Made by a program: the position numbers and the translations under genes. Positions 34,395 through 41,897 of a stretch of 42,931 nt of DNA are shown here, piece after piece. The notes beneath the pieces are model-generated. The model saw only the letters and a list, made by a program, of their open reading frames with translations, was not told where the DNA came from and ran no database searches. Origin of the DNA: an archaeon (GTDB taxonomy: Archaea; Nanobdellota; Nanobdellia; Woesearchaeales; GW2011-AR9); contig JABHRS010000017.1 of the NCBI GenBank assembly GCA_018670085.1, positions 1-42,931 of the forward strand, read 5' to 3'. Each line of letters opens with the position of its first letter. Positions within the stretch are counted from its first letter, which is position 1.

Positions 34395-34595
34395 ATGGTG
34401 GATATAAAAGAGTTGAACGCAAAAATCAATGCTTATTTGCTTCAGTTAAAAGAGAAGATTACCAAAATAATTCAGTTTGTGATTTGGCGATTAAAGAATT
34501 ACGCTCAGATGACAGTTGCTGAGCAAGTAGCTTATCCTTGTGTTTTACTTGGAGTTACTTTGACTTTAACTGGTTTTATTTTGATGCTGATTTAA
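34395..34595 (+). CDS. Small tail-anchored membrane protein
   Basis: 66 aa. Amphipathic helix (about 5-40) and a C-terminal hydrophobic helix (VAYPCVLLGVTLTLTGFILMLI). The layout recalls SecE/Sec61-gamma (one C-terminal membrane helix after an amphipathic helix), but I do not see its conserved motif and do not call it so. The start is firm: GGTGAT lies 4 bp before the ATG. Probably cotranscribed with S6e, with a terminator following. Confidence 0.6.
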   Translation: MVDIKELNAKINAYLLQLKEKITKIIQFVIWRLKNYAQMTVAEQVAYPCVLLGVTLTLTGFILMLI

Positions 34596-34645
34596 TTTTG
34601 ATTTATTTTTAATTTATTTTTCTTTTTCTTTAATTTTTATTATTC
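34596..34645 (+). terminator. T-rich terminator of the S6e unit
   Basis: Successive T runs (TTTAATTTTGATTTATTTTT, then TTTTTCTTTTTCTTTAATTT) after the stop at 34595. Confidence 0.45.
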
Positions 34646-34681
34646 TCAACCTATTCTTACACTCACTCGAGACAACAAATC

Positions 34682-34690
34682 TTTTTATAC
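34682..34690 (+). promoter_or_regulatory. TATA box of pyrG
   Basis: TTTTTATAC is centred 26 bp before the ATG at 34712, with no Shine-Dalgarno; leaderless start. Confidence 0.5.
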
Positions 34691-34711
34691 TTCAGCAAAG
34701 CCAGATTATAA

Positions 34712-36514
34712 ATGCAAAACTTGCAATTCAATGCAGCTGATTCTAAACAACATTCACCAAGTGCTCTAACGGAAACCAGAGAACAAAATGTATCTGAAAA
34801 CAAAACTCAAACAGCCCTAAGACAAAGTGCTAATCAAACTGATGATGATGAATTCTTTTACGACGATGTTCCAGGTTACATCAAAGGAAAAACTAAATTT
34901 GTTTTTGTGATGGGTACAGTGATCAGTGGACTTGGCAAGGGCGTTTTTTCTAGTAGTTTAGCAAAACTCTTGCAAGATAAAGGATTTTGTGTTGAACCAT
35001 TAAAAATGGAAGGTTATCTCAATATTGATTCAGGTACCTTAAACCCATACCGGCACGGTGAAGTTTTTGTTCTCGACGATGGATTAGAAACTGACATGGA
35101 TCTTGGAACTTACGAAAGAGTACTTTGCAAAAATCTCAACTCTCAAAATTATCTGACTAGCGGTCAAATTTTTCTTAAAGTTCTAACCAAAGAAAGAGAA
35201 GGTGGATACCTTGGAAAAGATATTCAAGTTATCCCTCATATCACAGGTGAGATCAAAAAAAGATTTCGTGAAATTGCAGCACAAAAGAATGCTGACATTG
35301 TTTTTGTTGAGGTTGGTGGAACAGTTGGTGATTTAGAGAACTCTCATTACCTTGAAGCAATTCGCGAATTTGCTTATGAAGAAGGCCGTGAGAACTGTTG
35401 TTTTGTCTCACTTACATATGCAATCAAACCAAACGCACTTGGTGAACAAAAATCAAAAGCAGCACAGCACGGAATCAAAAAGCTGATGAGTTTAGGAATT
35501 CAGCCAGATGTAATTGCAATTAGAGCTGATGAACCAGTTGGGTTAAAGGTTAGACAAAAGATCAGTATGAACTCTAATGTTCCAGTTGAGCGAGTAATCA
35601 GTATGCATGATGTTGAATCAATTTATTTAATCCCTAAACTGTTACAAGATGCTGGGATTGATGCTTATGTTTGCAAGCAGTTAGGTTTTTCTTTTAATGT
35701 AAACAGTAACAGTAATGGGCACAGTTGGGATCAATTTCTTACAAACCTAACTTCTAGGGATGGGGAAATCGTAATTGGGATCACTGGAAAATATACTCAA
35801 ATTCGTGATGCTTATGCTTCAGTAATTCATGCGCTTCAACATGCAGCTACTGTGTGTCATAAAAAACTAAAAATTAAATGGATTGAAACAACTGAGATTG
35901 AAAATGGGAATAGAACTGTTGAAGAAGAACTAAAAGATGTAACTGGGATTGTGGTTCCTGGTGGTTTTGGAACTCGTGGAGTTGAAGGAAAGATTGCTTG
36001 TGTGAAATTTGCCAGAGAGAACAATTTGCCTTATCTTGGTCTTTGTTATGGTTTTCAAATGGCAGTTGTGGAATATGCTAGGAATGTATGTAAATTGCTT
36101 GGTGCTCACACAGCAGAGGTTGCACCGAATGTAACTCATAAAGTTATTGATATTTTGCCAGAACAAAAAAAGATTGAAGGTCTTGGTGGAAATATGCGTC
36201 TTGGCGGTAGAGATGTAGAAATAAAAGAAAACACCAGAGCGTACAAGTTATACAATAATCAAACTTCAGTTAGGGAAAGGTTCCGTCATCGCTATGAAGT
36301 TGATCCAAAGTATGTTGAAACTTTAGAACAGCATGGTTTAATTTTTAGTGGTAAAGCACCAAACCAACCAATCATGCAAATTCTAGAATTACCAGAATCA
36401 GTGCATCCTTTCTTCATTGGAGTACAATATCATCCAGAGTTCTTAAGCAGACCAACTGCTGTGCATCCTTTGTTCAAGGGTTTTGTAGAAGCTTGTGTTG
36501 CCAGGAATAATTAG
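34712..36514 (+). CDS. pyrG: CTP synthase with an N-terminal acidic extension
   Basis: 600 aa. Makes CTP from UTP, ATP and glutamine. Synthetase domain: VMGTVISGLGKGVFSSSLAKLL (P-loop), MEGYLNIDSGTLNPYRHGEVFVLDDG, VEVGGTVGDLEN. Glutaminase domain: VVPGGFGTRG, nucleophile in GLCYGFQMAVVEYARN, and GVQYHPEF with His/Glu. The usual VTGGVVSSLGKG is VMGTVISGLGKG here, a mild change. The first about 58 residues are a Gln/Ser/Thr/Asp-rich tail absent from standard PyrG (about 540 aa); its start is leaderless and supported by a TATA box. A membrane-protein gene follows directly. Confidence 0.95.
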   Translation: MQNLQFNAADSKQHSPSALTETREQNVSENKTQTALRQSANQTDDDEFFYDDVPGYIKGKTKFVFVMGTVISGLGKGVFSSSLAKLLQDKGFCVEPLKMEGYLNIDSGTLNPYRHGEVFVLDDGLETDMDLGTYERVLCKNLNSQNYLTSGQIFLKVLTKEREGGYLGKDIQVIPHITGEIKKRFREIAAQKNADIVFVEVGGTVGDLENSHYLEAIREFAYEEGRENCCFVSLTYAIKPNALGEQKSKAAQHGIKKLMSLGIQPDVIAIRADEPVGLKVRQKISMNSNVPVERVISMHDVESIYLIPKLLQDAGIDAYVCKQLGFSFNVNSNSNGHSWDQFLTNLTSRDGEIVIGITGKYTQIRDAYASVIHALQHAATVCHKKLKIKWIETTEIENGNRTVEEELKDVTGIVVPGGFGTRGVEGKIACVKFARENNLPYLGLCYGFQMAVVEYARNVCKLLGAHTAEVAPNVTHKVIDILPEQKKIEGLGGNMRLGGRDVEIKENTRAYKLYNNQTSVRERFRHRYEVDPKYVETLEQHGLIFSGKAPNQPIMQILELPESVHPFFIGVQYHPEFLSRPTAVHPLFKGFVEACVARNN

Positions 36515-36548
36515 CAAATATTATAAATCAAAAACAATTCTATTTTAT

Positions 36549-37133
36549 ATGGGCTTAGAATCTTATGCTTCTGATTATTCTGGAATTGGACAACAATTGC
36601 AACATATTTTAGCATCTTCCACTTTTTATTGGTTAATCACTATAGCGATAGTATTTTTTATTGGTGCGGTTTTGATTGGTGGCTTCAAAGAAGTTGCTAC
36701 AAGGAATAGATTAAAATGGGTTTTACTGCATACTTTATCATTATTCTTAGTTGGTTACTTTTTACTCCCACTAAATTTTAACCGATTTCTAAATGTTGGT
36801 CTTTTTGCCTTTTTTGTTACAATTTTCTCCTATGGGTATAGGTATTTGTTAATGAATGTTACCTCATCTTGGAAAATTATGTGTCAGTGGTTTCTAATTA
36901 ACTTGTTTACATTATTAATTGTTCAAATATTGTATGATGTGTTGGGTGTAACAGATAATTTGCTGAGGTTGATATTTGCTGCTTTTTGTTTAACTTTAGT
37001 TGGGGTTTATGTGCATTCTCAGCATAAAGGTCCTAATCCTAAAAATAATAGTCTCTCTCTTACTAGGCGACATAAGAAGAATAAGGGAAATGTTCGAGCA
37101 CAAAGGAGAAGGTATGCAAGAAAAAGAAGATAG
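36549..37133 (+). CDS. Polytopic membrane protein with a very basic C-terminal tail
   Basis: 194 aa from ATG 36549; the frame opens inside pyrG at 36495, so the start is judged from the sequence. Four to five hydrophobic helices (WLITIAIVFFIGAVLIGG; WVLLHTLSLFLVGYFLL; VGLFAFFVTIFSYGYRYLL; LINLFTLLIVQILYDVLG; LIFAAFCLTLVGVYVHS). The tail (SLTRRHKKNKG to RRRYARKRR) holds about 14 Lys/Arg and would be cytoplasmic; nucleic-acid or ribosome contact is possible. Family unknown. 34 bp after pyrG. Confidence 0.62.
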   Translation: MGLESYASDYSGIGQQLQHILASSTFYWLITIAIVFFIGAVLIGGFKEVATRNRLKWVLLHTLSLFLVGYFLLPLNFNRFLNVGLFAFFVTIFSYGYRYLLMNVTSSWKIMCQWFLINLFTLLIVQILYDVLGVTDNLLRLIFAAFCLTLVGVYVHSQHKGPNPKNNSLSLTRRHKKNKGNVRAQRRRYARKRR

Positions 37134-37172
37134 TTTCGTAAAGTTTTTTACTTAATCAATTATTTTTTCTGG

Positions 37173-37331
37173 ATGGAACAAAAGATGGTCAATGGAATTT
37201 CTTTAGTTGGAATTTCTTTAACTGCTGCAAGTTTGATTCAATCTACTCCTGGTTTTAGTAAATGGTTGCTTGTTGTTGCTTCGGCACTACTCTCTATTAT
37301 TGGTTTACTGGAAATTTTCCAGAAAAACTAA
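37173..37331 (+). CDS. 52-aa small membrane protein
   Basis: MEQKMVNGISLVGISLTAAS is followed by a short polar turn (IQSTPGFSK) and a second hydrophobic helix (WLLVVASALLSIIGLLEIF) ending QKN. This helix-turn-helix hairpin is typical of tiny membrane proteins. Its stop overlaps the stop region of the converging DEAD-box gene by 4 bp. The frame is open throughout and hydrophobicity is well patterned. No clear RBS (TGGATGG only), so confidence is moderate. Confidence 0.5.
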   Translation: MEQKMVNGISLVGISLTAASLIQSTPGFSKWLLVVASALLSIIGLLEIFQKN

Positions 37332-38491
37332 ACTCTCTTAAAATCCCAATCAACTTCAATAACATCAGCTGCATACATTTCTTCAATTTCTTGAAATCTT
37401 TCTTGATCTTCAGTACAAATAAATGTGATTGCATATCCTGCTTTTGCAGTTTTTCCTTTATTCAACCTACTTGCTTTCTGAACTCTACCAGTTCTACCAA
37501 TTCTATGCACATAAAATTCAGACCTTGTTGAAACATCATAATTAATCACAGCATCAACCTTTGGAATATGTAATCCTCTCGCAGCTACATTAGTTGTAAT
37601 CAGAATTGGGACTCTCCCACTAGTAAATCCATTCAAATGATTGTTCCGCTCACGCAGATTAAAATCACCATGTAATTCAGTCGCATGGATCTTATTCTTC
37701 TCAAGCAACTGATGAACTAAGAAACATTTCTCTTTAGTGTTCAAGAAAATAATGATTTGTTTTTTCGAACTACTTTGCAATTTTTTCACACATTTCAACA
37801 ACAGGTCCATCTTGTCATCAATTTCAACATACACTTTTTCTTGCACAATATTTTTTGGGATCTTATTTCCAATTCGAACAAACTGGTAATCAACTAACCT
37901 GTCTTCCATGAAAGCTTCAACTTTATTTGTGATGGTAGCTGAAGATAGTACAATTTGAACATCTTTAGCAGACCGACGTTTGATGTATGCGCAATCACTT
38001 GCAAATCCATTATCAAACATCTGATCGCTTTCATCATAAACAATCATTTTCACATCTCCAACTCGCAAGGTCTTCTTATTGATGTGATCAATTAATCTTC
38101 CAGGTGTTGCAACCATTATTTGCAGTTTACTGTTCACTGTTTTCATATCACCTTTGAACTCTCGTCCACCGAACAAAACTCCAACTTTCAGACCTAGTTG
38201 GTCAGTTACTCTTTTGACTTCTTTTCCAACTTGGTTTGCAAGTTCTTTTGTTGGAGTGATAATTAACATTTGTAAACCTGATTTAGGAGTAATTTTTGAC
38301 AAATACCCTAAGAGAAAACACAGTGTTTTTCCAGACCCAGTTTGTGAAGTAAATACGATGTGTTCTCCACTTTGAATTTTTGGAATAATTGTTTCTTGAA
38401 CTTCAGTTGATTTTTTGATCCCAAGACTACTTAGTGCTTCAACTATTGCTTTTTTGAATCCCAGTTGTGAGAATGTCTTGTGATCTTTCAT
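37328..38491 (-). CDS. DEAD-box RNA helicase (DESD variant)
   Basis: 387 aa. Seen: Q-motif region (FSQLGFKKAIVEAL), motif I TSQTGSGKT (about 48-56), Ib TPGRL, motif II VYDESDQMF (DESD where most have DEAD), motif III SSAT, motif IV IIFLNT, motif V TNVAARGLHIP, motif VI HRIGRTGR. Minimal two-domain form with no C-terminal extension, expected to remodel RNA or ribosome precursors. ATG 38491 lies 25 bp after a minus-strand TATA (TTATAAATG on the plus strand, 38513-38521), predicting leaderless expression; that TATA abuts element C. Confidence 0.93.
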   Translation of the reverse strand: MKDHKTFSQLGFKKAIVEALSSLGIKKSTEVQETIIPKIQSGEHIVFTSQTGSGKTLCFLLGYLSKITPKSGLQMLIITPTKELANQVGKEVKRVTDQLGLKVGVLFGGREFKGDMKTVNSKLQIMVATPGRLIDHINKKTLRVGDVKMIVYDESDQMFDNGFASDCAYIKRRSAKDVQIVLSSATITNKVEAFMEDRLVDYQFVRIGNKIPKNIVQEKVYVEIDDKMDLLLKCVKKLQSSSKKQIIIFLNTKEKCFLVHQLLEKNKIHATELHGDFNLRERNNHLNGFTSGRVPILITTNVAARGLHIPKVDAVINYDVSTRSEFYVHRIGRTGRVQKASRLNKGKTAKAGYAITFICTEDQERFQEIEEMYAADVIEVDWDFKRV

Positions 38492-38520
38492 GTATCTTCC
38501 AATTCCTTGCCTGAGTTATA

Positions 38521-38689
38521 AATGTTAGTAAGGGTGAACGCGCTGCCTAAATGCTTAAGCATTAAATCTTCGAAAGAGCTAGGTCAAGCGACCTGAGCAA
38601 CTCGTAGAGCGGCGAATGTGGAGAAGCAGGTTCAATGCCCGGCAGCGTTCCGAACTTTGACAAAGTCAAAGTGAAGCCTTACTAATATT
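38521..38689. ncRNA. Structured intergenic element C (paralogue of element A)
   Basis: Outer helix: 38521-38533 pairs with 38677-38689 (13 bp, one G-U; core TTAGTAAGG/CCTTACTAA). Second helix: 38536-38547 with GGCAGCGTTC (38641-38650), 10 bp around a 2-nt bulge. Hairpins: palindrome AATGCTTAAGCATT (38550-38563), AGGTC/GACCT (38581-38594), CTC/GAG (38601-38609), and ACTTTGAC/GTCAAAGT (38654-38672). The plus strand shares blocks TTCGAAAGAGCT, CGACCTGAGC, GCGAATGTGGAGAAGC and AATGCCC with the minus strand of element A. It is too GC-rich and folded for ordinary spacer here. On the minus strand a TATA at 38724-38732 could start it near 38702. Confidence 0.6.
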
Positions 38690-38723
38690 TCAGTTCAATT
38701 ACCTCTACTAAATTTCACAAACA

Positions 38724-38732
38724 AATATAAAT
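38724..38732 (+). promoter_or_regulatory. TATA box of the cation exchanger gene
   Basis: AATATAAAT, about 27 bp before ATG 38755, predicts a leaderless transcript. The reverse strand also reads as TATA, facing element C. Confidence 0.5.
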
Positions 38733-38754
38733 CATAAAATTTTCATTAACAAGA

Positions 38755-39735
38755 ATGGCAACTCTCACTCTCATCATCATTTTCATCATATCCTTATTAG
38801 CACTCCTAAAAGGAGCTGATTACTTAGTTGATGGTGCAAGTGATATAGCAGCTTACTTCAAAGTGTCGCCAGTTATTATCGGGCTCACAGTTGTAGCCTT
38901 TGGAACATCTCTTCCTGAATTAATTGTCAGTCTCATGGCAGTTTTCAACGGAGCAGCGGACCTCAGTGTCGCAAATGTTGTCGGATCAAACTTTGCAAAC
39001 ATCGGTTTAGGGATTGGAATTGCTGCATTAATTCTCCCACTCGCAATCAAAAACAAAGCTCTTATTCACGAAATCCCTTTCCTCATTGTTTCTAGTTTCC
39101 TTCTGTTAATCTTAGGAACCGATCAATTCATCTTCCAAAAGTTAGGGTTTTCACTCAGCAGATTTGATGGAATTGTGTTATACATTGTTTTCATCATGTT
39201 TTGTTATTACATCTGGACTAGTTTGCAACATAAACAACCAAAGGCAATGAAAAAAGAAATTGAGGATGAGTACATTCATAATCTTCCTCTTTGGAAAGCT
39301 ACTGTCTACATCTTAGCTGGGATTGCAGCACTGACAATTGGTGGAAGATATTTTGTCAACTCCTCAATTGAGCTTGCATCAAACTTTGGACTTTCAGAAG
39401 CTTTTATTGGACTCACTATTGTAGCAATTGGAACCAGTGCACCAGAATTAATCACAAGTTTCATTGCAGCCAAGAAAGGAAAAGGTGACTTAGCTCTGAG
39501 TAATATTGTTGGAACAAATATCTTCAACATCCTATTCGTTTTAGGAACAGTTTCTATTATCAAACCAATTGGTATAGCACCTACAATTATGCAAACAGAT
39601 GCAATTGCAATGATGGCACTCACTCTTCTATTCTTAGTCTTTGCAACCAGGGGCAAAGGTATCAATCGCCGTGAAGGTGCAATCCTTGCAACTCTCTACA
39701 TTGGTTATATGGCTTGGTTGGTTATTGGTTTGTAA
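38755..39735 (+). CDS. Ca2+/cation exchanger (CaCA superfamily, YrbG-like)
   Basis: 326 aa inner-membrane antiporter with about ten helices in two inverted halves. The two alpha repeats are plain: [30 protein letters not shown] and [30 protein letters not shown], each with the ion-binding Glu and the Ser/Asn residues of the family. Between them is a short cytoplasmic loop (about 160-175), lacking the large regulatory domain of eukaryotic NCX. Exchanges Ca2+ for Na+ or H+; the ion is not decided here. Single gene, leaderless promoter. Confidence 0.93.
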   Translation: MATLTLIIIFIISLLALLKGADYLVDGASDIAAYFKVSPVIIGLTVVAFGTSLPELIVSLMAVFNGAADLSVANVVGSNFANIGLGIGIAALILPLAIKNKALIHEIPFLIVSSFLLLILGTDQFIFQKLGFSLSRFDGIVLYIVFIMFCYYIWTSLQHKQPKAMKKEIEDEYIHNLPLWKATVYILAGIAALTIGGRYFVNSSIELASNFGLSEAFIGLTIVAIGTSAPELITSFIAAKKGKGDLALSNIVGTNIFNILFVLGTVSIIKPIGIAPTIMQTDAIAMMALTLLFLVFATRGKGINRREGAILATLYIGYMAWLVIGL

Positions 39736-39767
39736 TTTAGTTATTGTCTTTATTTCCCCTCTTGTTT

Positions 39768-40376
39768 CTATCTGTGCAATGCTTGAATTACCTTACTTTC
39801 TTGATCTTCAGAAATCAAATATTGCTCCAACATTAACTTGAACATATCGTTGTTATATACATCTGACATTGTTGTCCATACAGAACGCGGATGATCTAAT
39901 TCTAATCTTCTAAATCCATAGTTGTCATAGGAATGTCTTTTAGCCATTGTTTCCAGTTCTCCAAGCAAATCACTTGTGACAACATGTTTTTTGAGTGCGC
40001 CTGTTGTGACTATTCCAAATCTATATCTACTTCTTGTGTCAATATCATACACACTTACTTCAACTCCTCTGCCATCTGTTGCTAGTTCTCTTAATGCAAA
40101 AAAGCAAGGTCGCTTGAAGTGAGCATAAAACTCAAGTTGGTAAATACAGGGCACACTACTTGTGGCTTCCCTATAATGTGATACTGCAAATCCAGTGCCA
40201 CTAATAGTTTCGACTTTCAAGGCAGCCCCTTTTGGATCTTTGATGGAATTGATTGTTACTTCATCAAGTAAGGTCTTAGGATAGCGAAGAAGTAAATTAT
40301 AAACCTCATTGATTGGGTGTGGACCCGCATGAAGTGCTTTTTGCAAGTGTTCTCTAAATTTTCTGTTGAGTTTCAT
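39768..40376 (-). CDS. Hypothetical protein in the radical SAM/PLP cluster
   Basis: 202 aa, soluble. N-terminal basic helix (KLNRKFREHLQKALHAG), then a probably beta-rich middle (KVETISGTGFAVSHYREA, VEVSVYDIDTRSRYRFGIVTTG) and a helical end. No catalytic motif that I recognise. AAGGT before ATG 40376; 23 bp after the PLP gene on the same strand, so it is likely cotranscribed. Confidence 0.62.
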   Translation of the reverse strand: MKLNRKFREHLQKALHAGPHPINEVYNLLLRYPKTLLDEVTINSIKDPKGAALKVETISGTGFAVSHYREATSSVPCIYQLEFYAHFKRPCFFALRELATDGRGVEVSVYDIDTRSRYRFGIVTTGALKKHVVTSDLLGELETMAKRHSYDNYGFRRLELDHPRSVWTTMSDVYNNDMFKLMLEQYLISEDQESKVIQALHR

Positions 40377-40399
40377 CGTACCTTAATTCTCCATAACAT

Positions 40400-41893
40400 T
40401 CACATACACCTTTCTTCCCAATCTCCTTGCACTCTAAAAGCGTAATCTGCATAGTCGCAGTATGCAGAATTAGAATCAACTGAATCAACAACTTCTACTT
40501 GTTCATAGCTAGAAGGGCATACTGCAACCAGTGCCATTGCAGCAACTGCAACTGCTGCAACTGTTTGATAATTTCGTTTCCAGAAGTTTAATGGAACAAC
40601 ATTTTCTGAAGAAGTGATTCTTTCTTGCGCAACCTGATACTCTGAAACTGCATCAAAGAAGACATCAACATCAGATGTGGAATTGTGCATAGCATCAAAA
40701 CTAACTCTCACTGAATCTGTTTCTGCAGTATATGAAACAAAGATATTTTGATTTTGTAAAGCATGAACTAGGTTCTGATTATCAACTCCAGAAAATCGGC
40801 CAGCAGTAATTGCTGAAGAATATTGTTTGTCATTAACTTCAACTGATTCCCAACTCCTTTTTGCTGCTTGTTCTAAAAAGTATTGTTTCAACTGTTCCTG
40901 TTCTTCTACTTTTCCTGAAAAATCATTGTCACCAAGTAATCCTTTATCTTCAAGTGTTTCAACTGCAGTCACAAGAGACAAATATCGTGCAGGACTAAAC
41001 GCAACATCTACATTTGGAGTAACACCATACACTGGATCAATCATTCCTGGCATAATTACTTGCTCTAAATCGGAGCGCACTTTCAATCGATCAACCTTCT
41101 TCGCAGCCCGTTCACTCATATACAACAGACCAATTGGATAACTTCCCATTGTTTTGTGGGGTGTTGCTGCGTAAAAATCAACACCTGCTTCTTCCAATTT
41201 ATCAAAATCAACTTCGTCAATATTCCCAAGTGCTTGCGCACCATCAATAACTAAATAACAATCAGAATTTTTTGCTTTTACTGCCCGTGCCAAGTCCATA
41301 ATGTCTGTAACCTGACCGTCGTTACGAACAACATGGCTCACTAAGACTAGTTTTGTATCTTCTTGCACAGCATCAACAATTGCATCAAGGTTTCTATCTC
41401 TCAAATAATCAACAACTGTGACTTCAACCGTTTTCTGAGATTGCGAATTAAACCCTGTGTAGCCTTCTGCAATACATTGGTCTGGAAATGTTGACCAACC
41501 ATCCTCTCCATCGGTATTTCCATGATCTCTGTTCTCTATAAACAAACGTAATACTGATCCATTCTCTACAGTGCTGGTAACTGCATGATGACCTTCAACA
41601 CCAGAAATCCAATACGCAAAGTTCAAAACTTCTGTAGTATTTCTTCCAAACAAAACTCGAGTTGGATCTGGTAGGTTTACTATTCGTGCTGCTTTCACTC
41701 GTGCTTCAAGGGCAGTAACTTGTCGTGGGTCTTTTGTGTGTACTGCAGTGAAGACTTCTTCATATGGCCTAGTGAGTGCTGCGTGATTCAAATCAACAAC
41801 TTGTTCAATGCCTTGAACATAATTTCTATGTCTCACAAATAGGTCCATGTTACTCACATAACAATCTTCTTGGAATTTTTTTATCTCTGCCAT
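40400..41893 (-). CDS. Class V aminotransferase-fold PLP enzyme with C-terminal membrane helix
   Basis: 497 aa. Fold-type I, cysteine desulfurase/kynureninase-like: VDLNHAALTRP, RNTTEVLNFAYWIS, VLVSHVVRNDGQVTDI, VIDGAQALGNI and the PLP lysine in ATPHKTMGSYPIG. The region where desulfurases hold the catalytic Cys (SYTAETDSVRVSFDAMHN) has none, so it is not a sulfur donor; a lyase, epimerase or desulfhydrase-like reaction is possible. After the fold comes a hydrophobic helix (VAAVAVAAMALVAVCP) and about 35 residues with Cys and many Asp/Tyr, unusual for this family. ATG 41893 begins 5 bp after the radical SAM stop. Confidence 0.8.
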   Translation of the reverse strand: MAEIKKFQEDCYVSNMDLFVRHRNYVQGIEQVVDLNHAALTRPYEEVFTAVHTKDPRQVTALEARVKAARIVNLPDPTRVLFGRNTTEVLNFAYWISGVEGHHAVTSTVENGSVLRLFIENRDHGNTDGEDGWSTFPDQCIAEGYTGFNSQSQKTVEVTVVDYLRDRNLDAIVDAVQEDTKLVLVSHVVRNDGQVTDIMDLARAVKAKNSDCYLVIDGAQALGNIDEVDFDKLEEAGVDFYAATPHKTMGSYPIGLLYMSERAAKKVDRLKVRSDLEQVIMPGMIDPVYGVTPNVDVAFSPARYLSLVTAVETLEDKGLLGDNDFSGKVEEQEQLKQYFLEQAAKRSWESVEVNDKQYSSAITAGRFSGVDNQNLVHALQNQNIFVSYTAETDSVRVSFDAMHNSTSDVDVFFDAVSEYQVAQERITSSENVVPLNFWKRNYQTVAAVAVAAMALVAVCPSSYEQVEVVDSVDSNSAYCDYADYAFRVQGDWEERCM

Positions 41894-41897
41894 TTTT

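Noticed and set aside
34395..34595. Sec61-gamma/SecE identity
   Set aside because: General layout fits, but the conserved SecE helix motif is not seen, so I kept a neutral call.
40400..41893. Third cysteine desulfurase
   Set aside because: Fold and PLP lysine fit, but the catalytic Cys loop has no Cys, so sulfur transfer is unlikely.
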